Positions 1 to 9,331 of a stretch of DNA of 64,000 nucleotides are shown here, one piece after another (within the stretch, counting starts at the first letter, position 1; each line of letters opens with the position of its first letter). The notes under the pieces are model-generated. The model was given only the letters and a program-made list of their open reading frames with translations, was not told where the DNA came from and made no database searches. Source of the stretch: Clostridia bacterium (GTDB lineage Bacteria > Bacillota > Clostridia > Oscillospirales > Acutalibacteraceae); contig JAFZUV010000013.1 in NCBI GenBank assembly GCA_017618135.1, positions 30,708 through 94,707 on the forward strand, in the 5' to 3' direction. A program made the position numbers and the translations under genes.

Positions 1-692
1 ACCTCATTCTTTGTCTGAGTAAGGTCCTTTGAAATCTCATTATATACAGCCGCCGCCTCGTTTTCCTGCGACTTCAACTCATCCTGCTGTTTCTTTACAG
101 CACTTTTAAGCTCAACCTGCTTTTCGAGCAATACACGGTTTTCTTCGTTTATAGCGTTAAGCTCTTCAATTTCCGCGCTTAATGACTCCATAAACTTTTT
201 ATCCTTTGCGCTTATAGCTTCTGTAAGCTTTTGAAGCTGTAAAAACTCGGCAAAGCTGTTTGCGTCAAGCAAAACCTTAAGCTGGCTATCCCACTCGCTC
301 ATATAAATAGCTCTTATTCTCTTTTTATAATCGAGCTTATCCTGTTCAATATCGGCTTCCATTGAAGAGATTTTTGATTTATTATCGGTAATAATTCCGT
401 TAATGCGATTGATCTCGGCATTATATGTGTTGATAATGGCTTGAATATTACCGATTTTCTTTTGCAAAGCACCAAGAACAGCACTTTGTTGATTTTGTTC
501 TTTCTTAAGCTCTGCTATTTCACCGGCAAGTTTCTTGTTCTCCGCCTGATACTGAGCAATCTTTTGTTCTATTTGACTTTTGTTAAGTGATTGATATTTA
601 TTCTTCTTCGCCGCTAAAGCTCCGGACAAAGGCATAAGAGCCATAACCGCACATAAAATCACAGACAATATAATTCTTGAAGTTTTTTTCAT
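1..692 (-). CDS. EnvC-like secreted coiled-coil protein (murein hydrolase activator type), partial at the 3' end
   Basis: Partial: the gene runs off the left edge, so only about 230 N-terminal residues are visible. It begins MKKTSRIILSVILCAVMALM with a signal peptide ending near ALAAKK, then a long, highly charged coiled coil (QKIAQYQAENKKLAGEIAEL and similar heptads). Start chosen from GGAGG a few bases upstream. Position directly after ftsE-ftsX, with 13 bases between, is typical of EnvC/PcsB-like proteins, which FtsEX controls across the membrane to activate cell-wall hydrolysis at division. Whether it ends in an M23 peptidase, CHAP or SH3 domain cannot be seen. Secretion and coiled coil are sure; the exact family is inferred. 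Confidence 0.75.
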   Translation of the reverse strand, partial: MKKTSRIILSVILCAVMALMPLSGALAAKKNKYQSLNKSQIEQKIAQYQAENKKLAGEIAELKKEQNQQSAVLGALQKKIGNIQAIINTYNAEINRINGIITDNKSKISSMEADIEQDKLDYKKRIRAIYMSEWDSQLKVLLDANSFAEFLQLQKLTEAISAKDKKFMESLSAEIEELNAINEENRVLLEKQVELKSAVKKQQDELKSQENEAAAVYNEISKDLTQTKNE

Positions 693-705
693 ATTAACCT
701 CCAAA

Positions 706-1710
706 TCAAATAGCCGAAAACTCGCTGCCCTCACGGCGCAGATATTTGCCTATCATAATAAAGCTTCCTATAGCACCTGCGAAAATACCGATTACAAGGA
801 ACACCCCAAGTAGATAAAACACCATTTCACCGTATCTTACTATATCGGTAGTTCCGAGCGTTTGAGAAATGGTCTCGGTAGCAACACGATAGCAAAAATA
901 CAAAAGTCCCTCAGCTATACCGGCTGAAATAATGCCTATCAAAACTCCTTCAACCACAAAAGGTATTCGTACAAACGCGTCCGTAGCACCTACGGCCTTC
1001 ATTATACTTATTTCCAGCTTACGGCTGTACATTGTAATCCTTATGGTGTTTGAAACTACCACGAGAGAGATAATCATAAGTATTGAAATGATCCATATTC
1101 CTGCTATAAGAACGCCTTTTTTGAGCGAGGTTATTCGCTCAGCAAGGTCATTTTGAGCTTTTATACTATCAACCCCGTCAATACCCTTTATCTGCTCAAC
1201 GGTCTTTTCAAAACCGCTCATATCCCTCATTACAACCTTTGCGGCGGCAGGTAACGGGTTACCGTATTGTTCATCAAGAAATGAAAAATACTGTTCCTGA
1301 CCCTCTATCATATTCTTTTTAACACTTTCAAGGCCCGCTTCGCCTGAAATATATTCAACCGACTCAACATTATCAAGTTCGGCAATCTTATCACAGAGGG
1401 CTTTAGCCTCTTCTTCATTATGGATAACATAAGATTCGGGCAAAATGCCGTTCTCATCGCCGCCTTCCGGCACTTTTTCCACAGCATCACCGTAAAGCGC
1501 CCAGCTATAATCTTTCATATAAACCATTACAACATTTTGCTGTTCAAGCTTGCCGAGAGCTCTTGAAATATTTTGAGATATTAATAGTGCCAAGCCGATT
1601 ATTACCATACAGGCTACAAGCACACCTACTGACGCTAAAGACATAAGTCTGTTTGCCCAAGCACCTTTAAAGCCTTCGCCTATTAAATATCTGAAACTTC
1701 TTGCCTTCAC
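706..1710 (-). CDS. ftsX: Cell division ABC transporter permease FtsX
   Basis: Membrane subunit of FtsEX, which couples ATP hydrolysis in FtsE to extracellular peptidoglycan hydrolases. 334 residues with the FtsX layout: cytoplasmic N-terminus (RYLIGEGFKGAWANRLMSLA), TM1 near residues 22-45, an extracellular loop of about 150 residues, then three C-terminal TM segments; the motif SRKLEISIMKAVGATDAFVR precedes TM3 as in the family. The extracellular loop carries an acidic insertion (EKVPEGGDENGILPE). It overlaps ftsE by 4 bases (ATGA type), implying translational coupling. Confidence 0.95.
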   Translation of the reverse strand: MKARSFRYLIGEGFKGAWANRLMSLASVGVLVACMVIIGLALLISQNISRALGKLEQQNVVMVYMKDYSWALYGDAVEKVPEGGDENGILPESYVIHNEEEAKALCDKIAELDNVESVEYISGEAGLESVKKNMIEGQEQYFSFLDEQYGNPLPAAAKVVMRDMSGFEKTVEQIKGIDGVDSIKAQNDLAERITSLKKGVLIAGIWIISILMIISLVVVSNTIRITMYSRKLEISIMKAVGATDAFVRIPFVVEGVLIGIISAGIAEGLLYFCYRVATETISQTLGTTDIVRYGEMVFYLLGVFLVIGIFAGAIGSFIMIGKYLRREGSEFSAI

Positions 1711-2438
1711 TGCTCAGCACCCCCTATGTTATCCGCAACTATTCTGCCGGAATCAAGCATAATAACACGGTGCTTGAAATCACGGACAAGATTATGATCA
1801 TGCGTTACCATCAAAACGGTGGTGCCTCTTTTGTTAATTTCAGTAAGAAGCGATACTATCTCGTACGACATATTGGGGTCTACATTGCCGGTAGGCTCGT
1901 CCGCGATAATAAGATCGGGTGAATTAACGAGAGCACGGGCAAGACCTACGCGCTGCTGCTCACCGCCTGAAAGCTCTGTTGGCATTGAACGGGCTTTCTC
2001 ACCGAGTCCTACCTTTGAAAGGGCTTTGGCGACTTCTTTTCTTATTTCTTTTTTGTTCGCACCCACAACATGCATTGCAAAAGCAACATTATCAAAAACA
2101 TTCATTTTTGGGATAAGCCTGAAATCCTGAAAAACAATGCCCATAGTTCGCCTAAGCTTGGGTATACTCTTTCTTCGCATTTTGGTAAGGTTAAATCCGT
2201 TTACCATAATGGTTCCGGTATTTGCCTTTTCCTCACGCATAATAAGCTTCATGAATGTACTTTTTCCGGCGCCGGAAGAGCCGACAACAAAAGCAAATTC
2301 ACCCTTATTGATTCTTATATTTACATCGGCAAGCGCATGAGTGCCCGAAGGATAGGTTTTTGACACGCCTTTAAACTCAATAACGGGTTTTTCTTCCGCC
2401 ACCGCACTAAGACTAATATCCTTTTGATTTTCCTCCAT
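1707..2438 (-). CDS. ftsE: Cell division ATP-binding protein FtsE
   Basis: ABC ATPase partner of FtsX. 243 residues. Walker [10 protein letters not shown] at about 53-61, signature LSGGEQQR, Walker [15 protein letters not shown] and the switch histidine in VTHDH are all present, so it should be active. [12 protein letters not shown] and TGNVDP are typical of FtsE. About 20 extra N-terminal residues ([18 protein letters not shown]) precede the usual FtsE start; no better-placed start was seen. Second gene of a four-gene minus-strand run (regulator, ftsE, ftsX, EnvC-like). Confidence 0.96.
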   Translation of the reverse strand: MEENQKDISLSAVAEEKPVIEFKGVSKTYPSGTHALADVNIRINKGEFAFVVGSSGAGKSTFMKLIMREEKANTGTIMVNGFNLTKMRRKSIPKLRRTMGIVFQDFRLIPKMNVFDNVAFAMHVVGANKKEIRKEVAKALSKVGLGEKARSMPTELSGGEQQRVGLARALVNSPDLIIADEPTGNVDPNMSYEIVSLLTEINKRGTTVLMVTHDHNLVRDFKHRVIMLDSGRIVADNIGGAEQ

Positions 2439-2456
2439 CGGAAATTCACACCTTTT

Positions 2457-3533
2457 TTAGTATTTTACCGGATTACTCCGCAAGTATTTATCAACCATAA
2501 GCGCTATCTTGAAAACTATGGCATGGTCAAACTGCCTTAAATCAAGCCCTGTTATCTTCTTTATTTTCTCAAGCCTGTAAACCAGAGTGTTCCTATGAAC
2601 AAAAAGCTTTCTTGATGTTTCGGAAACATTGAGGTTGTTTTCAAAAAATCTCTGAATCGTAAAAAGTGTTTCCTGATCAAGATTATCAATCGAGCCGCGC
2701 TTGAAAACTTCGTGAAGGAATGTTTCACAAAGAGTGGTAGGCAGCTGATAAATCAGGCGGGCAATACCCAGATTGTCATACGAAACGATGGTTTTTTCGG
2801 TATCGAATACCTTGCCGACTTCAAGAGCGGTTTGTGCCTCTTTAAACGAACGCGCAAGATCCTTTATGTTTGACACCGTAGTACCGATACCGATAACCGA
2901 ATGTACATAGAACTCACCCGAAAGCGTATCGGCAATCGACAAAGCAAGATTATCGATATCACGCGGTCCGATATCCCTTCCTGTCTCTTTGACCAGCACT
3001 ACATCGGTTTCATTCATACTGATAACAAAGTCCTTGTTCTTGTCCGGAAAAAGATTTTGAAGAACATCATAAACCGAAAGATCATTATTATCAAGATTGC
3101 GAACGATTATAACGGTACGCGAAACATCACTGTTAAAATACAACTCGCGCGCCTTAAGATAAATATCGCCCGGAAGAATATTATCAAGAATGATATTCTT
3201 TATAAGACTGCTCTTATCGTACTTTTCATCATAATAGCTCTTGATATTTGAAAAGGATATTGCAAGTATTGCCGCAAATTTACCGGATAACGCGTCAACC
3301 CCTTCCACAAAAACAGCATAGCTCTCGCCCTGAGCCGCAGATATAAGCTTAAGAGTATATCCGCCATCGGTTACCGTATCGGCGGAAACAACCGCCTCAA
3401 TCCCCAATGATTCTCCTATTCTTCCAAGCTCACTGCAAGCAACTACAGTACCGGTGGAATCAATAACACCAAACGGTTTATTAACAACATCCTTCATTTG
3501 ATGAATAAAACTCTGAAACAGACGACTTGACAT
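2457..3533 (-). CDS. PucR/CdaR-family transcriptional regulator
   Basis: 358 residues. The C-terminus carries the PucR-type helix-turn-helix: NVSETSRKLFVHRNTLVYRL followed by EKIKKITGLDL, at about residues 300-335. The middle (VHSVIGIGTTVSNIKDLARSFKEAQTALEVG) matches the GGDEF-like CdaR linker region. The N-terminal third is a sensory domain of unknown ligand. The gene lies 18 bases upstream of ftsE on the same strand, so it is probably the first gene of the ftsEX operon; a role in controlling ftsEX is inferred from position only. AGAGGTG precedes the start. Confidence 0.85.
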   Translation of the reverse strand: MSSRLFQSFIHQMKDVVNKPFGVIDSTGTVVACSELGRIGESLGIEAVVSADTVTDGGYTLKLISAAQGESYAVFVEGVDALSGKFAAILAISFSNIKSYYDEKYDKSSLIKNIILDNILPGDIYLKARELYFNSDVSRTVIIVRNLDNNDLSVYDVLQNLFPDKNKDFVISMNETDVVLVKETGRDIGPRDIDNLALSIADTLSGEFYVHSVIGIGTTVSNIKDLARSFKEAQTALEVGKVFDTEKTIVSYDNLGIARLIYQLPTTLCETFLHEVFKRGSIDNLDQETLFTIQRFFENNLNVSETSRKLFVHRNTLVYRLEKIKKITGLDLRQFDHAIVFKIALMVDKYLRSNPVKY

Positions 3534-3654
3534 TAAACCACACCTCTCAAACGATTGTCAGAGTAAATATATATATAATATACTTCTTTACAATAATACA
3601 CAAAAAGTTACAAGATTGCAACAACTTTTAAAAAAATTTACAAATTATTTTGCG

Positions 3655-3689
3655 AAAAGCGGAAGTCGCGCTTTCGCTCCGACTTCCGC
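3655..3689 (-). terminator. Hairpin terminator after the PPIase lipoprotein gene
   Basis: Perfect 10-bp arms GCGGAAGTCG and CGACTTCCGC with TTTT after the stem on the minus strand, 14 bases past the lipoprotein stop. It would end the murC-to-lipoprotein operon. Confidence 0.7.
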
Positions 3690-3702
3690 CAATACATTAG
3701 CC

Positions 3703-4680
3703 TTATTTTGTTTTTGCATTTTTATAAACAAAATCTTTGACAGCTTTCTCCACCTTTTCAACTTCGTCCAAAACCTCTTGTCCGGTTGTTTCATCACTGT
3801 CCAAGTCATACTCGGCTTTAAGATTTTCTTTTTGAAGTATTGCATATGCCACAAACGAGTCATTCATCTGTGTTTCAGCCTCACTTGACATCTGCTTTTT
3901 AAAATCGTCAACTGTCATATTATTGCTTTTTAGTACATCCTTAAAATTTTTGCCGTAATTTTTCTTATAATAGCTGTCGTAATAATCATACAATGCGTCG
4001 ATGTAAATATTTATGTCCTTCTGAGGATAGTCCTCAACTTCACTCGTCTTTACAACATTATCAAACAAAAGGTCTTTTACCGTGCGCTTTTTAAGATCTG
4101 CTTCATAGTCCTTTACGCTTTTAAAGCCGAGCTCTGAATAAATGCTTTCAATATCGGGAGAATCGGCAGATTTAACATAATTGACTTTCACTGTAAACAC
4201 AACCGCGGCGCCGGCAAGCTCTTCTGACTGATAGTTTTCAGGGAAAGTGAGATCCAAATCAACAGTATTGCCGATATCCACGCCTATAAGTCCGTCCTCA
4301 AAACCGTCAATAAACGAATGGGAACCTATTGTAAGGTCATATCCGTTCGCAGTGCCGCCATCGAAGGCAACACCGTCTTTTTTGCCGACATAATCTATAT
4401 TTGCAATGTCCCCTTCCGCTACTTTACCCTCGTATTTTTTAGTGTAAAGGTCTTTGCTCTTTACATCGCTTTTTATATTCTCTTCGTATGTTGTTTTATA
4501 CTCTTGCGAAGCTGTGTCCACGGAAAGTGATTTATACTTTCCGAGTTTTACATATTTTGATAAATCGGTATCTCCGAAAATCAGCGTTTTTCCGCCTGAT
4601 TCTTTTTTGCCGCACGATGAAAGCGCAAAAACCATCAATAGCACCAGTAACAAAGCTGAAATTTTTATTGTTTTTTTCAT
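3703..4680 (-). CDS. Trigger-factor-like peptidyl-prolyl isomerase lipoprotein
   Basis: 325 residues. A lipoprotein signal ends in the lipobox ALSSC (Cys23). Residues about 85-175 form an FKBP/trigger-factor-type PPIase domain (VAEGDIANIDYVGKKDGVAF, then FIDGFEDGLIGVDIGNTVDL and ELAGAAVVFTVKVNYV). The C-terminal part resembles the trigger-factor helical domain; no ribosome-binding N-terminal domain is present. It probably helps fold secreted proteins outside the membrane. The start overlaps the prfB stop (ATGA), so translation is coupled to release factor 2, which is unusual company for a foldase. Confidence 0.85.
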   Translation of the reverse strand: MKKTIKISALLLVLLMVFALSSCGKKESGGKTLIFGDTDLSKYVKLGKYKSLSVDTASQEYKTTYEENIKSDVKSKDLYTKKYEGKVAEGDIANIDYVGKKDGVAFDGGTANGYDLTIGSHSFIDGFEDGLIGVDIGNTVDLDLTFPENYQSEELAGAAVVFTVKVNYVKSADSPDIESIYSELGFKSVKDYEADLKKRTVKDLLFDNVVKTSEVEDYPQKDINIYIDALYDYYDSYYKKNYGKNFKDVLKSNNMTVDDFKKQMSSEAETQMNDSFVAYAILQKENLKAEYDLDSDETTGQEVLDEVEKVEKAVKDFVYKNAKTK

Positions 4681-5792
4681 TTTTTATCATCCTTTGTGTT
4701 GTATTTTAAATATGCGTTTATAAATCCGTCAATCTCGCCGTCCATAACGGCGTTTATATTGCCGGTTTCAAACTCGGTTCTGTGGTCTTTCACCATTGTA
4801 TAAGGCATAAAAACATAAGACCTTATCTGCGAGCCCCAGGCGTTTTCCATCTGCACACCCTTAATATCCTCTATCTTTTCGAGATGCTCGCGCTCTTTTA
4901 TTTCAAGCAGCTTGGATTTAAGCATTTTCATAGCCTGTTCTTTGTTTTGAAACTGGCTTCGCTCATTTTGACACGCAACAACAATACCGGTGGGAATATG
5001 TGTAAGCCGCACAGCCGAAGATGTTTTGTTTATATGCTGACCGCCCGCGCCGGAAGCACGAAAAACATCCATTTTAACATCATCATCGCGTATTTCAATC
5101 TGGATATCGTCACTTATCTCAGGCATAACCTCTATAGCCGCAAAGGATGTATGCCTCCTTCCCGAAGCGTCAAACGGTGACACTCTGACAAGCCTGTGTA
5201 CCCCGGACTCGCTTTTTAAATAACCGTACGCGTTTTCACCCTCAATAAGCAAAGTAGCACTTTTAAGGCCCGCTTCGTCACCATCTAAAAAATCAGGCAT
5301 ACTGACACTGAATCCGTGCTTTTCCGCCCAGTGTGTATACATACGCACGAGCATTGCTACCCAATCCATGGCTTCGGTTCCGCCGGCTCCGGAATGAAAT
5401 GTCAATATCGCATTGTTTTTATCGTATTCGCCGGTCAGAAGGGTGGAAAGCGTTTGTGCCGACAGGTCATTTTCAAGTTGATCTATTGATTGGCTTATCT
5501 CTTCTATCAGCGATAAATCGCCCTCTTCGTCGCCCATATCAATAAGCACCTCAAGATCATCGAATGATGATCTCAATGTGTCATACCCCTCAATCTTGTT
5601 TTTAAGCCTTCCTGTTTTCTGCAAAACCGACTGCGAAGCATCGGGATCGTCCCAGAAGCCCGGAGCGGCCGACTTAAGCTCAAGTTCTTCTATTTCCCTT
5701 TTAATCCCATCATAACCGATGGCGTCTTTCAGCTCGATAATTTCCTGTTTATGAGATAAAAGCCGCAGCTTCAGTTGTTCAAATTCAAGCAT
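4677..5792 (-). CDS. prfB: Peptide chain release factor 2
   Basis: Class I release factor reading UAA and UGA. 371 residues: GGQ at about 250-252 ([20 protein letters not shown]) and the RF2 recognition tripeptide SPF at about 205-207 (RVSPFDASGRRHTSF). The whole protein is one uninterrupted frame from MLEFEQLKLRLL, so the programmed +1 frameshift near codon 25 found in many prfB genes is absent. AAGGAG precedes the start. It sits 12 bases after prmA and overlaps the lipoprotein gene by 4 bases. Confidence 0.97.
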   Translation of the reverse strand: MLEFEQLKLRLLSHKQEIIELKDAIGYDGIKREIEELELKSAAPGFWDDPDASQSVLQKTGRLKNKIEGYDTLRSSFDDLEVLIDMGDEEGDLSLIEEISQSIDQLENDLSAQTLSTLLTGEYDKNNAILTFHSGAGGTEAMDWVAMLVRMYTHWAEKHGFSVSMPDFLDGDEAGLKSATLLIEGENAYGYLKSESGVHRLVRVSPFDASGRRHTSFAAIEVMPEISDDIQIEIRDDDVKMDVFRASGAGGQHINKTSSAVRLTHIPTGIVVACQNERSQFQNKEQAMKMLKSKLLEIKEREHLEKIEDIKGVQMENAWGSQIRSYVFMPYTMVKDHRTEFETGNINAVMDGEIDGFINAYLKYNTKDDKK

Positions 5793-5804
5793 ATATCTAC
5801 TCCT

Positions 5805-6725
5805 TTATGCTTTTTTAAGCATATATGCGTGCCACTCCTCACGAGTGAACGCTTTTATTATTCTAAAGCCATGCTCTTCAGCAGACCTTTCAACTTCTTG
5901 TGCTCTGATATCAATTATACCCGACACGATAAGCAAACCGTCATCGGTCATAAAATCCCCGACACTGTCAAAAAGCCGAATGATAATATCGGCTACAATA
6001 TTAGCGCATACAATATCATATTTACCGCTTAACTTTTCTGCAAGGTCGCCCACCAAAAACTCTGTTTTTCCGTCTACATTATTGCGTTTCGCATTTTGCC
6101 TTGCTGTGTTTACGGCAAGCTCGTCGATATCTATGCCAACTGCACTGCGAGCGCCTAAAAGGCAGGAGGCTATCGCTAAAATACCGCTTCCTGTGCCTAT
6201 GTCAAGCAACCTCGTATTCTCGTTTACCGAATTTTCAAGAATATTAAGGCACAAGTAGGTTGTAGCGTGTGCACCTGTACCGAAAGCGGCTCCCGGGTCA
6301 AGAGATATTATCCTTCGGTCATTGCCTCCGTCATAGGTCTCCCAACTCGGACAAACGGCAAGCCTTTCTCCAACCTCAAAAGCCTTGAAATACTTTTTCC
6401 AGTTTTCGTTCCAGTTTTCATCGTCAACCGTCGTTTTGGTTATTTCATATTGTATACCCGCCGCCGACAAACGCTCTTTTAAATAGCTTAAAGCCTCAAC
6501 AGCGTTATCATCGCTTGAAATGTATATGTGAATTGTTGCGCTGTTTCGGTCTTTATTTACAAGGTTTTCATCGATCAAATCAATATGAGCTATGGTTAAA
6601 GCGTCATTTTCGAGATTGGTATAATCCTCAATATAGATACCGTACGGCACCGCCATATTAGCAATTGCCGCGGCTGTATCCACACACTCCGCCGGCACTT
6701 TTACGGATATTTCATTCCAATCCAT
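5805..6725 (-). CDS. prmA: Ribosomal protein L11 methyltransferase
   Basis: SAM-dependent methyltransferase that modifies ribosomal protein L11. 306 residues: a substrate-recognition N-terminal domain (MDWNEISVKVPAECVDTAAA), a linker containing DPGAAFGTGAHATT, motif I LLDIGTGSGILAIA, acidic motif VGIDIDELAV, and CANIVADIIIRL in place of the NPPY motif, as is usual in PrmA. It lies between the AlaX-like gene (3-base gap) and prfB, giving a small translation-related gene group. Confidence 0.94.
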   Translation of the reverse strand: MDWNEISVKVPAECVDTAAAIANMAVPYGIYIEDYTNLENDALTIAHIDLIDENLVNKDRNSATIHIYISSDDNAVEALSYLKERLSAAGIQYEITKTTVDDENWNENWKKYFKAFEVGERLAVCPSWETYDGGNDRRIISLDPGAAFGTGAHATTYLCLNILENSVNENTRLLDIGTGSGILAIASCLLGARSAVGIDIDELAVNTARQNAKRNNVDGKTEFLVGDLAEKLSGKYDIVCANIVADIIIRLFDSVGDFMTDDGLLIVSGIIDIRAQEVERSAEEHGFRIIKAFTREEWHAYMLKKA

Positions 6726-6728
6726 TAT

Positions 6729-7871
6729 CTACACCTCAAAATACTGCTTTATTTCCTCAACTTCGGCAATTATACTTCCTTGGCGAATTTTATCCCGGCC
6801 ACCGCCCCTTACGGCAAAAGCATCTTTGAGCTTTTTAAATTCCGTCTCTAATTCACCGGTGTCTCCGCACATCACGAAGGCGCAGCCGTTTTCGTTTTCA
6901 CATAGCGCGGTTTTTACCCCTCCGTACGCTTTATGTAAACCGTCTGCCGCCATCTGCAACTGCTTTATATCCGCGCCGTTTAAATAAATGGCATGTTTAG
7001 TTTTATCAAACAATTTGATTTTGTAGTTTATAAGTTCACTTCTTAAAGCTTTTGCCGCCGCTTTTTCGCTTTCAAGCCTTTTGCTTTGTGCGACAACCGC
7101 GTCTTTTAGATTTTCGGTTTTAGCGGACAACATCCCACAAATTGCCTTTATATCGGAATTCTTGCGCCTGTAATCATCAAGCGCGAAGGTACCGCATTTC
7201 ATAAAAATGCGGGTTCCGCCGTGTTGTTTTTCGGTATTCAAAAACTTAATAATCCCTATTTCTCCGGTGCTGTTTACATGAGGAGCGCAACAGGCGCAAA
7301 TATCCGTATCTTCTATCTTTACAAGTCTGATTTTGCCGTTTATACCTGATTTTGCACGGTAACTCGTCGTAACCGACTCATCGCTTGAAGGATAAAACGC
7401 AGTAACACTTAAGTTACGCCATACTCTCTTATTCGCCTCATATTCAAGTTTTTTTAACTGCTCTTCGGTAAAAAAGCCGTTAAAATCAAATGTAACTTCA
7501 CTTTCGTTCAAGTGAAACCCTATATTGTTATACCCGTATTCCTTGAAAACCAAGCCGGATACTATATGCTCAGCGGTATGATTTTGCATAAAGCTATAGC
7601 GCCTGTCAAAATCCAAATTGCACGACGCCGTAACCCCCGTTTCAAGGGGTTTTTCGGTATAATGAAAAATCTCATCATTCTCAATCTGAACATCAAAAAC
7701 ATTAACGCCCGAAATTGTACCTGTATCAGCAGGCTGACCGCCGCCTTCAGGGAAAAACGCCGTTTTATCGAGCTTTATTCTATACCCGTTTTCCGCCTTA
7801 TCGCAGGATAAAACCGCAGCGTTAAATTTACTGATATACGCGTCTTTTTCATACAATTTTTTGGTTATCAT
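6729..7871 (-). CDS. AlaX-type alanyl-tRNA editing protein with DHHA1 domain
   Basis: 380 residues. The N-terminal part is the AlaRS editing-like domain: FFPEGGGQPADTG, then the metal site NHTAEHIVSG (HxxxH) and CACCAPHVNSTGEIG (CxxxH). The C-terminal part after about residue 240 is a short coiled coil plus a DHHA1-like domain ending VRGGGRDKIRQGSI. Such AlaX proteins hydrolyse mischarged Ser- or Gly-tRNA(Ala) in trans. It starts inside the last codons of murC (4-base overlap) and is followed after 3 bases by prmA. Confidence 0.88.
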   Translation of the reverse strand: MITKKLYEKDAYISKFNAAVLSCDKAENGYRIKLDKTAFFPEGGGQPADTGTISGVNVFDVQIENDEIFHYTEKPLETGVTASCNLDFDRRYSFMQNHTAEHIVSGLVFKEYGYNNIGFHLNESEVTFDFNGFFTEEQLKKLEYEANKRVWRNLSVTAFYPSSDESVTTSYRAKSGINGKIRLVKIEDTDICACCAPHVNSTGEIGIIKFLNTEKQHGGTRIFMKCGTFALDDYRRKNSDIKAICGMLSAKTENLKDAVVAQSKRLESEKAAAKALRSELINYKIKLFDKTKHAIYLNGADIKQLQMAADGLHKAYGGVKTALCENENGCAFVMCGDTGELETEFKKLKDAFAVRGGGRDKIRQGSIIAEVEEIKQYFEV

Positions 7872-9241
7872 TTGAGCTTCTCCAGTATCATGGGAGCCAC
7901 CTTGAAAATATCGCCGGCACCCATAGTGATAACTATATCTCCGGCACTCGCCGACGCAGCCATTTCAGATGATAACTGTCCGTAATCGGATATTACCTTG
8001 CCGCCGGGCACACAATTTGCTATTTCCTCTGAGCTTACTCCGTAAATATTTTCTTCGCGCGAAGCCACAATTGGAGTCAAAAACACCTTGTCTGCTATCG
8101 ACAACGCTTTAATCATACCGTCCTTAAGCAGAGCTACGCGAGAATAAGTAAAGGGTTGAAATACAACAATAACATTTTTAAATCCTATCGACCTTGCCGC
8201 CGAAAGCGTGGCGGCTATTTCGGTGGGATGATGAGCATAATCGTCTATAACGGTAACACCAGCCTCTTCACCAATAAACTGAAATCGTCTGCCGGCACCC
8301 GTAAATTCTTTCAAAGCCTCATTTATTCCGCCGGCAGAGGCACCCATATCAAAGCAAACCGCAAAGCTCACAATGCCGTTATAAATGTTATGCTCTCCCG
8401 GTACATTCATATCGAGATGACCGACAGTTTTATTATTCCTTACAACATCAAAAGAAAAACCAAACCTGCCCGGCTTTATATTGGCGGGATGGTAAAAATT
8501 GTCCTCGCCCATACCGTAGCTGATTTTTACAGCGTCTATACCGCTTACAGCCTCTTCGCAAAGCTCGTCGTCACCGTTATAATAACAAGTCTTTGATTTA
8601 TTGCAGAATTTGGAAAATGACGCGACAAGGTTATCCATTGTCTTAAAGTAATCGAGATGGTCATTATCAATATTAAGCAGTACCGAAATATCGGGCGAAA
8701 ACTCTAAAAAGCTATCTACAAACTCGCAAGACTCACAAACCAGCGTATCCGACGAACCGGACACACATGCGCTGCCTGCAAGCGGAAGCTTTCCTCCTAT
8801 AACTGCGGAAGGGTCCCTCTTGTTAAGCAAAAGGATTTGTGTTATCATGGAAGAGACGGTTGTTTTACCGTGAGTCCCGGAAACTCCTATTGTATTATCA
8901 TAAAACCGGGTTATGGCGCCTAAAAGCTTAGAGCGTTCAAAGGTTGGAATGCCGCTTTCCCTCGCGGCTTTAAGCTCGGGATTATCAGTGTGTACCGCGG
9001 CGGAATAGCCTACAATGTCAGCACCCTGTATATTTCCGGCGCTCTGCCCTATAAATATTTTTGCGCCAAGCGATTTAAGCCGCTTAGTATTATCACTTTC
9101 TGTTTTGTCAGACCCGGATACGCTATAACCTTTAGATAAAAGCAACTCCGCTATAGGGCACATACCGCTTCCGCCTATCCCTACAAGATGTATACGCCGA
9201 GCGTTCTTTATTAAATTATCGTCTCCCGACAGATGTTTCAT
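7868..9241 (-). CDS. murC: UDP-N-acetylmuramate--L-alanine ligase
   Basis: Adds L-Ala to UDP-MurNAc in peptidoglycan synthesis. 457 residues: N-terminal Rossmann motif IHLVGIGGSGMCPIAELL, ATP loop GVSGTHGKTTVSSMI, FEPDISVLLNIDNDHLDYF-like substrate region and the C-terminal VFQPFTYSR. The ATG at 9241 is preferred to the one at 9247 because AGGTGA lies 6 bases before it. First gene of the murC-AlaX-prmA-prfB-PPIase operon. The intergenic gap to cca holds a 10-bp inverted repeat (9246-9255 and 9288-9297) that includes this ribosome site. Confidence 0.96.
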   Translation of the reverse strand: MKHLSGDDNLIKNARRIHLVGIGGSGMCPIAELLLSKGYSVSGSDKTESDNTKRLKSLGAKIFIGQSAGNIQGADIVGYSAAVHTDNPELKAARESGIPTFERSKLLGAITRFYDNTIGVSGTHGKTTVSSMITQILLLNKRDPSAVIGGKLPLAGSACVSGSSDTLVCESCEFVDSFLEFSPDISVLLNIDNDHLDYFKTMDNLVASFSKFCNKSKTCYYNGDDELCEEAVSGIDAVKISYGMGEDNFYHPANIKPGRFGFSFDVVRNNKTVGHLDMNVPGEHNIYNGIVSFAVCFDMGASAGGINEALKEFTGAGRRFQFIGEEAGVTVIDDYAHHPTEIAATLSAARSIGFKNVIVVFQPFTYSRVALLKDGMIKALSIADKVFLTPIVASREENIYGVSSEEIANCVPGGKVISDYGQLSSEMAASASAGDIVITMGAGDIFKVAPMILEKLK

Positions 9242-9331
9242 AACCATTCACCTGAAATAAAACTGTATTCTTAAGTATTATACTTCTTTCAGGTGAAAAA
9301 ATAAACCTTTTTTTGAGAGAGGTGGAAAAAA

